Positions 7,777 through 14,197 are shown, counted from the first letter of the stretch. The stretch: DNA of 17,039 nucleotides from Trueperaceae bacterium (GCA_011390455.1 JAABSI010000063.1:1-17039); one strand, 5' to 3'. Numbers and translations are program-made. The notes: generated by a model not told the origin, from the sequence alone.

Positions 7777-7816
7777 CACGCCTCGGCCCCGTTGGTGGGA
7801 GCGCGCTTCGGTCGGA

Positions 7817-7835
7817 CCCAGCGCTGCAGCGCGGG
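7817..7835 (-). terminator. GC hairpin directly after the gatA stop
   Basis: Arms CCC and GCGC on one side pair with GCGC and GGG on the other, with one bulged A and a TGCA loop. The stem begins immediately after the gatA TGA. There is no U tract, so termination strength is uncertain. It would separate gatA from the rpmH operon promoter just downstream. Confidence 0.5.
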
Positions 7836-9263
7836 TCAGGCCAGAGCGCGTGCCAAGGCCAGCAGACGCGCTTCGGACCAGGCGGGACCGATCAGCTGCG
7901 CGCCCACGGGCAAGCCCTCCTCACCCTCGCCGGCCGGCACGCTCACCGCCGGCAGGCCCGCCAGGTTGGCGAGGCAGGTGGCGACGTCGGCCACGTACAT
8001 CGACAACGGATCGTGCAGCCGCTCCCCCTGACGCCAGGCGACCGTGGGGGCGGTCGGCGCCAGGAGCACGTCGAAGCGCTCGTGGGCGGCCGCGAGCGCC
8101 TCGGCGATGCGCCGCCGCACGCGCGCGGCGCGGGCGTAGTAGGCGTCGACGTGCCCGGCCGACAGCGCGAACGCACCCATGAGCACGCGCCGCTGCACCT
8201 CGGGCCCCAAACCGGCGGCGCGGCTGGCGCGCGCGACCGCCTCGAAGCCGGCGCCCGGCGCCCCCACCCTGCGCCCGTACAGGGTGGCGTCGTACCGCGC
8301 GAGGTTGCTGCTCGCCTCGGCGGTCGCGATCACGTAGTACGCCGCCACGGCGGCGTCCGCGAGCGGCAGCGGCGCGTCGGCCACCACCGCACCCGCCGCC
8401 TCGAGGCGCGCCGCCACCCCGTCCAGCGCCGCCCGCACCCCGGGCGCGACGCCGTCGCCCCACAAGGTCGTGACGCGACCGACGCGCAGCGGCGTCCCGT
8501 CCGGCCGCAGCCAGGGGTGGCCGTCCGGCACGAGCACCTCGTCGGCGTCGCGATCGACCGTCGTGGCGTCGAGGGGGTCGGCGCCCGCCATCGCGCGCAG
8601 CGCGAGCGCGGCGTCCTCCGCGTCGCGCGCGAACACCCCCACCTGGTCGAGCGAGCTGACGTAGGCGATCACGCCGTGCCGCGACAGGCGCCCGTACGTC
8701 GGCTTGACGCCCAGCACCCCGCAGAAGGCGGCCGGCTGGCGGACCGAGCCCCCCGTGTCGGTGCCGAGCGCGAGCGGCACGATGCCCGCGGCGACCGCCG
8801 CCGCCGACCCCCCGGACGATCCCCCCGCCACCCGGTCGGGGTCGCGCGGATGGCGCACCGGGCCGAAGGCCGAGTTCTCGCTCGAGCTGCCCATCCCGAA
8901 CTCGTCGAGGTTGGTCTTGCCGATCACCACCGCGCCGGCCGCCTCCAGGCGGGCCACCACGGTGGCGTCGTACGGCGGCACGTAGTCCCTCAGGAAGGCG
9001 CTGCCGGCGGTCGTCGCCACGCCCTGCGTGCAGAGGTTGTCCTTCACCGCCACCGGGACGCCGGCCAGCGGGCCCGGATCGCCTCCGGCGGCGACCTGGG
9101 CGTCGATGCGATCGGCATGGGCCCGCGCGCGCTCGGGCATCAGCGCCACGAAGGCGTTCAGGTCGGCGTGCCGCTCGGCCGCGGCGAGCGCGACGTCGAC
9201 GGCCTCGCGCGCGCGGGTCCGGCCGCTGCGGACGCCGTGGGCGAGGGCGCGGGCGGAAGCCAT
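7836..9263 (-). CDS. gatA: Asp-tRNA(Asn)/Glu-tRNA(Gln) amidotransferase subunit A
   Basis: Amidase subunit of GatCAB. It releases ammonia from glutamine so that mischarged Glu-tRNA(Gln) or Asp-tRNA(Asn) can be amidated. The Ser-cisSer-Lys triad is visible: K74 in AVKDN, S149 in AGGSSGGSAAAVAAG and S173 in GTDTGGSVRQPAAFCG. The spacings (75 and 24) equal those of characterised GatA. Length is 475 residues, normal. The ATG at 9263 follows a TACGCT -10 box by 7 nt, so it is probably leaderless. The frame runs open past this ATG to 9764, but that part is antisense to the PP2C gene. No gatB or gatC is next to it. Another amidase-signature enzyme is possible but less likely given the GatA-like GSSSENSAFGP block. 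Confidence 0.93.
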   Translation of the reverse strand: MASARALAHGVRSGRTRAREAVDVALAAAERHADLNAFVALMPERARAHADRIDAQVAAGGDPGPLAGVPVAVKDNLCTQGVATTAGSAFLRDYVPPYDATVVARLEAAGAVVIGKTNLDEFGMGSSSENSAFGPVRHPRDPDRVAGGSSGGSAAAVAAGIVPLALGTDTGGSVRQPAAFCGVLGVKPTYGRLSRHGVIAYVSSLDQVGVFARDAEDAALALRAMAGADPLDATTVDRDADEVLVPDGHPWLRPDGTPLRVGRVTTLWGDGVAPGVRAALDGVAARLEAAGAVVADAPLPLADAAVAAYYVIATAEASSNLARYDATLYGRRVGAPGAGFEAVARASRAAGLGPEVQRRVLMGAFALSAGHVDAYYARAARVRRRIAEALAAAHERFDVLLAPTAPTVAWRQGERLHDPLSMYVADVATCLANLAGLPAVSVPAGEGEEGLPVGAQLIGPAWSEARLLALARALA

Positions 9264-9270
9264 GCGCGCC

Positions 9271-9278
9271 AGCGTAGC
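9271..9278 (-). promoter_or_regulatory. -10 box of leaderless gatA (TGC-TACGCT)
   Basis: TACGCT at 9276-9271 on the minus strand, preceded by TGC, lies 7 nt before the ATG at 9263. No Shine-Dalgarno site is present. It is part of a 76-bp divergent region whose other side has a TAGACT box for the PP2C gene. Confidence 0.55.
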
Positions 9279-9325
9279 ACGCGTCCCATGCGACCTTTTT
9301 CCCCGAGCGGGACGCGATCGGAGCC

Positions 9326-9331
9326 TAGACT
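9326..9331 (+). promoter_or_regulatory. -10 box of the leaderless PP2C gene (TAGACT)
   Basis: TAGACT lies 8 nt before the ATG at 9340, and no Shine-Dalgarno sequence is properly spaced. The spacing fits a transcript beginning at the start codon. An ATG at 9333 is out of frame. Confidence 0.5.
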
Positions 9332-9339
9332 GATGGGCC

Positions 9340-10410
9340 ATGGACCGCTCCGCACGCATCCCCGCACCGGGCTCGGTCCCGCGGGCGGAGCGTACGACCA
9401 CACCGGTGGGGACGCCGCCGCCCGAACCGCCCGCGGCGCCCGCGGTGGCGTCCGGAACCGGCACCAAGATCCTGGCGGGGGGCGCCAGCGACGCCGGCCG
9501 CGTGCGCGCGATCAACCAGGACGCCTTCTGGCTGGGCGACGTGCCGGGCAAGGGTTTCCTCGCCGTCGTCGCGGACGGCATGGGGGGCCACCAGACCGGT
9601 GAGGTGGCGAGCCGCCAGGCGGTGGAGGTCTTCCGCTCCACCTTCAAGTCGAGCCGCGCCCACGTGCCCGCCGCCATGGCGCGCGCCGCGCAGACGGCGA
9701 ACCTCGACGTGCACGCCGCGGCCACGGCCAACCCCGAGAACCACGGCATGGGGACCACCCTCACGGCGCTCGTCGTCGACGATCAGGTGGGCCTGGTCGT
9801 CCACGTCGGCGATTCGCGCGCGTACCGGTTGCGCGACGGCGAGCTCGCCCAGCTCACCCACGACCACTCGTGGGTGGCCGACCGCGTGCGGCAGGGGCTG
9901 CTGACGGCCGACGAGGCGCGCCGCCACCGCTGGCGCAACGTGATCACCAACGCGCTCGGGGCGACCGAGTCGTTCCGCCTCGACCTGGGCGCGACCGAGG
10001 TGCGTCCGGGCGACCGCTTCCTGCTCTGCTCCGACGGCGTCTCGATGCTCGTCTCCGAGGGGCTGATCCGGCAGATCTTGACCGACCACCCGCCCCAGGC
10101 CGCCGCCGACCTGCTGATCGCCGAGGCGAACGACCGCGGCGCGCCCGACAACGTCACCGCCCTCGTGGTCCATGCCCAGGACGTCGCCCAGCGACCCAAA
10201 CGCTACGAGCTCCCCGACGAGATCGACGAACCGACGTCGGTCGAGGTCCGCGGCACCCAATCCGGCATCCGCGAGGTCGAGGCGGCCTTCCCGGCGCGGT
10301 CGCCGCTGCGGGCGCTGCGCAACCACCCCTGGTACCCGTACCGCGGCTGGATCGTAGGGTCGCTCTACCTGGTACTGCTCTTCCTCGTGTTCTCGGTCTG
10401 GCGCGGGTGA
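9340..10410 (+). CDS. Membrane-tethered PP2C-type Ser/Thr protein phosphatase
   Basis: Metal-dependent PPM phosphatase that removes phosphate from Ser/Thr-phosphorylated proteins, the usual partner of Hanks-type kinases. After a proline-rich N-terminus (1-40) the catalytic domain spans about 44-280. Metal ligands are visible: D61 in INQD, D79-G80 in VADGMGGH, D232 in CSDG and D270 in GAPDNVTALVV. HVGDSRAYRLRDG and LTHDHS are also typical. A charged linker leads to a C-terminal membrane helix (about 337-353, GWIVGSLYLVLLFLVFSVW), so the phosphatase faces the cytoplasm at the membrane. No kinase gene lies in the window. It is followed after 67 nt by the heliorhodopsin on the same strand. Length is 356 residues. 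Confidence 0.93.
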   Translation: MDRSARIPAPGSVPRAERTTTPVGTPPPEPPAAPAVASGTGTKILAGGASDAGRVRAINQDAFWLGDVPGKGFLAVVADGMGGHQTGEVASRQAVEVFRSTFKSSRAHVPAAMARAAQTANLDVHAAATANPENHGMGTTLTALVVDDQVGLVVHVGDSRAYRLRDGELAQLTHDHSWVADRVRQGLLTADEARRHRWRNVITNALGATESFRLDLGATEVRPGDRFLLCSDGVSMLVSEGLIRQILTDHPPQAAADLLIAEANDRGAPDNVTALVVHAQDVAQRPKRYELPDEIDEPTSVEVRGTQSGIREVEAAFPARSPLRALRNHPWYPYRGWIVGSLYLVLLFLVFSVWRG

Positions 10411-10421
10411 GCCGCGGGACG

Positions 10422-10427
10422 TACGAT
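10422..10427 (+). promoter_or_regulatory. Possible -10 box for the heliorhodopsin gene (TACGAT)
   Basis: TACGAT fits TANNNT and sits 12 nt after the PP2C stop. A start near 10434 would give a leader of about 45 nt. No clear -35 is seen, so the gene may instead be read through from the phosphatase. Confidence 0.35.
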
Positions 10428-10443
10428 CTGGATCGGGAACACC

Positions 10444-10464
10444 CCCGCGAGCGTTCGCCGCGGG
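10444..10464 (+). promoter_or_regulatory. Hairpin in the PP2C-heliorhodopsin gap
   Basis: CCCGCG (10444-10449) pairs with CGCGGG (10459-10464). Two inner GC pairs, one bulged A and a GTTC loop complete the structure. Its 3' arm runs into an SD-like GGGAG at 10462-10466, while a second GGAG (10470-10473) lies 4 nt before the ATG. It may limit ribosome access to the heliorhodopsin message or act as a weak terminator for the phosphatase. It has no U tract. Confidence 0.4.
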
Positions 10465-10477
10465 AGAATGGAGCCCC

Positions 10478-11281
10478 ATGACCACCGCCGCCGCCACCAC
10501 CTACCGCGTTCCCGTGAGCGACGAGCGACTGAAGGGGCTGAGGCGCTTCAACGCCGTGATGGGCCTGCTCCACCTGGTGCAGGGCCTCTTCATGATCGCG
10601 GTCAGCAACGACACGACCTACCCCATCTTCACCAACTACCTCAGCTTCGACCCGGAGACCTTCGCGCTGACGCCCGATCCGCAGCTCCTCTTCGACCTGC
10701 CGTTCGGTCCGGCGGTCGCGGCGTTCCTGCTGATCTCCGCGGTGGCGCACGGCTACCTGGCGACCATCGGCTTCGAGCGGTACGCGCGCGACCTGCGCAA
10801 CGGCATGAACCCGGTGCGCTTCTACGAGTACGCGCTCAGCTCCAGCCTGATGATCGTGTTGATCGGCATGCTCACGGGCCTCTGGGACTTGGGGGCGATC
10901 CTGCTGATCTTCGCCCTCAACGCCACCATGAACCTCTTCGGCATCATGATGGAGAAGCACAACTTCTACACCAAGCGGGTCGACTGGACCGCCTTCGTCT
11001 ACGGCTGCGTCGCCGGCATCGTGCCGTGGGTCGTCGTCTTCCTGTACTTCTACGGCGCCGTCAACTCGGGCGATCAGGGCCCCCCCGCCTTCGTGTACGT
11101 GATCATCCCGACCCTGTTCGTCTTCTTCAACATCTTCGCCGTGAACATGGTGTTGCAGTACGCGAAGATCGGCCCCTGGCGCGACTACATCTACGGCGAG
11201 CGGGTCTACATCATCCTGAGCCTGGCGGCCAAGTCGGTCCTCTGCTGGATGATCTGGACGGGGACGCTGGCGCCCGTCTGA
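10478..11281 (+). CDS. Heliorhodopsin
   Basis: Retinal-binding seven-helix membrane protein of the heliorhodopsin family, inverted in the membrane relative to type-1 rhodopsins. It is a slow-cycling light sensor rather than a pump, and its partners are unsettled. Length is 267 residues with seven hydrophobic segments. Family signatures are clear: LRRFNAVMGLLHLVQG in helix 1 with H32, H91 in helix 2, NPVRFYEYALSSSLM in helix 3 with counterion E117, NATMNLFGIMME in helix 4, and the FFNIFAVNMVLQY and YGERVYIILSLAAKS blocks. K252 carries the retinal and S248 lies four residues before it. The spacings H32-H91 and E117-K252 match known heliorhodopsins closely. It follows the PP2C gene by 67 nt and precedes ridA by 36 nt. 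No retinal-forming dioxygenase or carotenoid gene is in the window. Confidence 0.95.
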   Translation: MTTAAATTYRVPVSDERLKGLRRFNAVMGLLHLVQGLFMIAVSNDTTYPIFTNYLSFDPETFALTPDPQLLFDLPFGPAVAAFLLISAVAHGYLATIGFERYARDLRNGMNPVRFYEYALSSSLMIVLIGMLTGLWDLGAILLIFALNATMNLFGIMMEKHNFYTKRVDWTAFVYGCVAGIVPWVVVFLYFYGAVNSGDQGPPAFVYVIIPTLFVFFNIFAVNMVLQYAKIGPWRDYIYGERVYIILSLAAKSVLCWMIWTGTLAPV

Positions 11282-11305
11282 TCGCGCCGCGAGCGGACCT
11301 TCGGG

Positions 11306-11311
11306 TACGCT
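11306..11311 (+). promoter_or_regulatory. -10 box of leaderless ridA (TACGCT)
   Basis: TACGCT lies 6 nt before the ATG at 11318 with no Shine-Dalgarno site between the heliorhodopsin stop and ridA. This suggests ridA has its own leaderless transcript, in addition to any read-through. Confidence 0.55.
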
Positions 11312-11317
11312 GACCGC

Positions 11318-11701
11318 ATGCGCCAAACCATCCAGACCGACCGAGCCCCGGCCGCCATCGGCCCCTACGTCCAAGCGGTCCGCATCGGCGACCTCGTCTT
11401 CACGTCGGGGAGCATCCCGCTGAACCTCGACGGGAGCCTCGTCGAGGGCGACGTGCGCGTGCAGACCGAGCAGGCCATGGCCAACCTGGCGGCGGTGCTC
11501 GAGGCCGCGGGCACGTCGTTGGCGTTCGCGGTCAAGACCACGTGCTTCCTCGCGGACATGAACGACTTCGCCGCTTTCAACGAGGTCTACGCGCGCTGGG
11601 TGGGCGACGCCAAGCCGGCGCGCAGCACCGTCCAGGTGGCGCGCTTGCCCAAGGACGCGCTCGTCGAAGTCGAGTGCGTGGCGGCCCTGCCGCCGGGCTG
11701 A
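11318..11701 (+). CDS. ridA: RidA family enamine/imine deaminase
   Basis: Hydrolyses reactive 2-aminoacrylate and related enamines formed by PLP enzymes, protecting the cell from damage. The 127-residue protein has the typical start with GPYVQAV (Y17), VFTSGSIPL, N88, and the signature PARSTVQVARLPKDALVEVE. In that signature R102 binds the substrate carboxylate and E119 is the conserved acid. Length and pattern are standard for the active RidA subfamily. The start at 11318 is set by the leaderless -10 box. It is convergent with the exchanger gene, with only 13 nt between stops and no terminator visible. Confidence 0.93.
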   Translation: MRQTIQTDRAPAAIGPYVQAVRIGDLVFTSGSIPLNLDGSLVEGDVRVQTEQAMANLAAVLEAAGTSLAFAVKTTCFLADMNDFAAFNEVYARWVGDAKPARSTVQVARLPKDALVEVECVAALPPG

Positions 11702-11714
11702 CCGACCCCCGTCG

Positions 11715-12644
11715 CTAGACGAACAGCACCACCACGTAGGTGACGTACGCGGCCAGCAGGAACCCGCCGCGTTTGCGCCCCAAGCGCGGCCCGCGCCACA
11801 GCAGCAGCGCCACCACCGCGAGCGTGAAGGCGAGCATCACCCACAGGTCGATGCGCAGACCCGCCGGGGGCACGTCGATCGGGTGGACGAGCGACGCCGT
11901 GCCCAACACCGCGAGCAGGTTGAAGAGGTTCGATCCGACGACGTTGCCCAGGATGATGTCGGTCTCGCGCTTCAGGGCGGCCACCAGGCTGCTGGCCAAC
12001 TCGGGGAGGCTCGTGCCGATGGCGACCAGCGTGAGGCCGATGACCCGCTCGGGCACCCCCCACTGGGTCGCCAGCGTCGTGGCGCCGGCGACGAGCGCCT
12101 GCGCGCCGATCGCCAAGACGGCGATCCCGCCCGCCACCCACAGCGCCGACCGCCAGACGGGCGTCGCCGCGGCATCGGCCGCCACGATGCCGGCGCCGGG
12201 CGCCCCCCCTTGCCGGAACATGAGGACCAGGAAGACGATCAGGACGGTGAAGAGCAGGCCGCCCTCGACGCGGCCGAGCGCGCCGTCGTAGGCCAGCGGG
12301 ATCACCAGCAGCGTGACGCCGAGCAGCCACGGGACCTCGCGGCGCAGGAACGACCAGTCGGTGGCGAGCGGGTAGAAGATCGCGGTCGCCCCCAAGATGA
12401 GGCCCATGTTGGCGACGTTCGAGCCGGTGACGTTCCCGAGCGCGAGCTCGGGCGCGCCGCGCAACGCGGCCGCCAGCGTCGCCGCCAGCTCCGGCGCCGA
12501 CGTCCCGAAGGCGACGACCGTCAGCCCGACCACCATGGGCGAGATGCCGAGCGAGCGGGCCAGCTTCGAGGCGTGGGTCACGAGCAGGTCGCCCCCGAAG
12601 TAGAGGCCGAGGATGCCGATCAGGACGAGGACGTAGGGGAGCAC
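11715..12644 (-). CDS. Ca2+/Na+ antiporter of the CaCA family (YrbG-like)
   Basis: Inner-membrane cation exchanger. About ten hydrophobic segments are arranged as two inverted halves. Alpha-1 repeat: GTSAPELAAT (E52) followed by GNVTGSNVANMGLILG. Alpha-2 repeat: GTSLPELASS (E215) followed by GNVVGSNLFNLLAVLG. The paired glutamates coordinate Ca2+ in the family. Length is 309 residues, close to YrbG and archaeal NCX. The GTG at 12644 follows a TACCGT -10 box by 6 nt, hence probably leaderless. It is divergent from the membrane-anchored protein at 12758. Whether it prefers Na+, H+ or K+ as counter-ion cannot be read from the sequence. Confidence 0.92.
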   Translation of the reverse strand: MLPYVLVLIGILGLYFGGDLLVTHASKLARSLGISPMVVGLTVVAFGTSAPELAATLAAALRGAPELALGNVTGSNVANMGLILGATAIFYPLATDWSFLRREVPWLLGVTLLVIPLAYDGALGRVEGGLLFTVLIVFLVLMFRQGGAPGAGIVAADAAATPVWRSALWVAGGIAVLAIGAQALVAGATTLATQWGVPERVIGLTLVAIGTSLPELASSLVAALKRETDIILGNVVGSNLFNLLAVLGTASLVHPIDVPPAGLRIDLWVMLAFTLAVVALLLWRGPRLGRKRGGFLLAAYVTYVVVLFV

Positions 12645-12650
12645 CGGCAG

Positions 12651-12656
12651 ACGGTA
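12651..12656 (-). promoter_or_regulatory. -10 box of the leaderless exchanger gene (TACCGT)
   Basis: TACCGT on the minus strand lies 6 nt before the GTG at 12644, and no Shine-Dalgarno site is present. Confidence 0.5.
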
Positions 12657-12696
12657 CCACCGCCGCGGGCCCGTCCGCGGGGTCCCGTGCGCGTTC

Positions 12697-12728
12697 GGTC
12701 CGTCGGCCCGTGGCCCCGGTCACGGACC
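12697..12728. promoter_or_regulatory. Inverted repeat in the exchanger / membrane-protein divergent region
   Basis: GGTCCGT at 12697-12703 and ACGGACC at 12722-12728 are perfect 7-bp inverted arms separated by 18 nt. The second arm lies where a -35 element of the 12758 gene would be, 16 nt before its TAGCGT box. This is a candidate operator; no regulator is identified. Confidence 0.3.
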
Positions 12729-12744
12729 TCACGCGCCGTCGCGG

Positions 12745-12750
12745 TAGCGT
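12745..12750 (+). promoter_or_regulatory. -10 box of the leaderless 12758 gene (TAGCGT)
   Basis: TAGCGT lies 7 nt before the ATG at 12758 without a Shine-Dalgarno site. This favours 12758 over an in-frame ATG at 12710, which lies upstream of the box. Confidence 0.5.
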
Positions 12751-12757
12751 GGCGTTC

Positions 12758-13426
12758 ATGCGCAGTCGAATGATCGATCTCGCTCTGCTGATCGGCCTCG
12801 TGGTCGTGTCGGGGGGCATCCTTTGGACCCTGTTCACGCTCGGACGCGAACCGCGCGTGGCGAGCACGCCGTCGCGCCCGGCGCCATCCGCGGAGGCGCC
12901 GGCCACCACCGGGACCCCACCCGCCGCGACCGCCGGCGGCAGCGCCGGCGCTCGGGGCGTCGTCGCGGTCGACCCGGACGAGGAGGCGCCCGCGAGCGAC
13001 GTCGCCGCCCTGGGCGACGAGGGCCCGGCCGGCGCCGCGGAGGACGACGACGGGGCGGCCGCCGACGAGACAGCCGACGCCGGCCTCGCGGCGCCCGCGG
13101 CGACCCCGCCGCGCGACCTGCCGCCCGGCACGCTCGAGCTCGAACGCATCGGGTACTCGTTCGTCACCGGCGGACCCGGCTCGTGCGGGATCGTGCTCGA
13201 GGCCTGGACGCACGTCGCCGTGAGCCGCGACCTGCTCGAGGCGTACGGATGCGGCGCCGAAGTGACGGTCACGCTCGACGACCCGGTCGACGGGCGCACC
13301 GAGGTGCTCGCCGTGATCGGCGACACCATGAACCCCTCGTTCAGCCGCACGGTCAACGTCTACGTGGGCGAGGACGAGCCGGCCTTCGAGTACGGGTTGA
13401 CCACGGGTACCTTCGAGACGCGCTGA
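12758..13426 (+). CDS. Membrane-anchored protein with acidic linker and possible double-psi beta-barrel domain
   Basis: I do not recognise this 222-residue protein with certainty. It has an N-terminal membrane helix (about 6-27, MIDLALLIGLVVVSGGILW), an Ala/Pro/Asp-rich linker (about 30-120), and a compact C-terminal domain (about 124-222). The domain includes HVAVSRDLLEAYGCGAEVTV, a GDTMN turn and VNVYVGEDEPAFEYGL. That order (AVS...YG..V.V...DTM....V.VYVG...AFEYG) resembles the 3D/RlpA-like double-psi beta-barrel found in cell-wall-active proteins, a fold guess only. C143 and C165 could form a disulfide if the domain is outside the cytoplasm. The ATG at 12758 is fixed by the leaderless -10 box. 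It is convergent with sdhB and ends just before a strong hairpin. Confidence 0.8.
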   Translation: MRSRMIDLALLIGLVVVSGGILWTLFTLGREPRVASTPSRPAPSAEAPATTGTPPAATAGGSAGARGVVAVDPDEEAPASDVAALGDEGPAGAAEDDDGAAADETADAGLAAPAATPPRDLPPGTLELERIGYSFVTGGPGSCGIVLEAWTHVAVSRDLLEAYGCGAEVTVTLDDPVDGRTEVLAVIGDTMNPSFSRTVNVYVGEDEPAFEYGLTTGTFETR

Positions 13427-13444
13427 TCGAGGTGCGGTACGGAA

Positions 13445-13473
13445 GCGGGGCGGCACCCTAGGTGCCGCCCCGC
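13445..13473. terminator. Bidirectional GC hairpin between the 12758 gene and sdhB
   Basis: GCGGGGCGGCACC pairs perfectly with GGTGCCGCCCCGC, a 13-bp stem around a CTA loop. It lies 18 nt after one stop and 25 nt beyond the other. There is no T tract on either side, so it is a U-less hairpin, presumably terminating both convergent transcripts. Confidence 0.8.
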
Positions 13474-13498
13474 GCTCGCGCTCCGGAGGACGCTCGGC

Positions 13499-14197
13499 TC
13501 AGGCGTTGCGCCAGAGCAGCTCGCGCTTGACCTCTTGGATGGCGCGGGTGATCGGGATGTCGCGCGGGCACGCCTCGGTGCAGTTGTAGGCGGTGCGGCA
13601 GCGCCACAGGCCGTTGGCCTGGTTCATCACCTGGAGCCGCTGGGCGGCGCCCTGGTCGCGCGAATCGAAGATGAAGCGGTGCGCGTTGACGATGGCGGCG
13701 GGCCCGAGGTAGCGGCCGTTGGTCCAGAAGACCGGGCAGCTGGTCGTGCACGCGGCGCAGAGGATGCACTTGGTGGTCTCGTCGAACACCGCGCGGTCCT
13801 CGACGCTCTGCAACCGCTCGGCGGGCGGCGCCGGGTCCTCGTTGATGAAGAACGGCAGGACCGCCTTGTAGCTGTCGAAGAACGGCTCCATGTCGACGAT
13901 CAGGTCCTTGAGGACCGGCAGCCCGCGGATGGGCTCGATCGTGATCTTGGCGCCCAGGTCCTTGACCAACACCTTGCAGGCGAGGCGGTTGACGCCGTTG
14001 ATGAGCATCGCGTCGGAGCCGCAGATGCCGTGCGCGCAGGAGCGGCGGAAGGCGAGGCTGCCGTCGACCTCCCACTTGATGTGGTTCATGACGTCGAGGA
14101 TGCGGTCGGTGCCGCGCGCCTCGAAGGTGTAGTCCGACCAGTAGGGACGGGCGTCCGCCTCCGGGTCGTAGCGTTTGATCTTGACGTTGATCTGCAT
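13499..14197 (-). CDS. sdhB: Succinate dehydrogenase iron-sulfur subunit
   Basis: Carries electrons from the FAD of SdhA to quinone through three Fe-S clusters. The [2Fe-2S] ligands are C54, C59, D62 and C74 (SCAHGICGSD...LAC), with aspartate at the third position as in E. coli SdhB. The C144-C147-C150...C154 block (CILCAACTTSCP) and C200-C206-C210 (CRTAYNCTEACP) bind the [4Fe-4S] and [3Fe-4S] clusters. Length is 232 residues, typical. The ATG at 14197 lies 11 nt after the sdhA stop, with only a GGGGG-type weak ribosome site. It is the last gene of sdhCDAB and is followed by the hairpin at 13445-13473. Confidence 0.97.
   Translation of the reverse strand: MQINVKIKRYDPEADARPYWSDYTFEARGTDRILDVMNHIKWEVDGSLAFRRSCAHGICGSDAMLINGVNRLACKVLVKDLGAKITIEPIRGLPVLKDLIVDMEPFFDSYKAVLPFFINEDPAPPAERLQSVEDRAVFDETTKCILCAACTTSCPVFWTNGRYLGPAAIVNAHRFIFDSRDQGAAQRLQVMNQANGLWRCRTAYNCTEACPRDIPITRAIQEVKRELLWRNA

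Noticed and set aside
7468..7779. rnpA starting at the GTG at 7779
   Set aside because: That codon lies upstream of the TATCCT promoter of the operon, and the extension is just the alternative frame of rpmH and its leader. A Thermus-like extended RnpA with a non-standard start remains possible.
7608..7835. Replication origin next to rpmH
   Set aside because: No DnaA-box cluster, AT-rich stretch or dnaA gene is visible; gatA occupies the expected place of dnaA.
9264..9764. An N-terminal extension of gatA up to 9764
   Set aside because: It would run through the start of the PP2C gene on the other strand; GatA homology and the leaderless promoter both begin at 9263.
10478..11281. Ion-pumping type-1 rhodopsin
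   Set aside because: Helix 3 has FYEYALSSS instead of a DTE- or NDQ-type pump motif, and the overall sequence follows the heliorhodopsin family.
3034..11299. CGGACC 6-7 nt before the -10 box of lspA and ridA as a shared activator site
   Set aside because: Only two of the seven leaderless promoters have it at this spacing, so chance is a sufficient explanation in GC-rich DNA.
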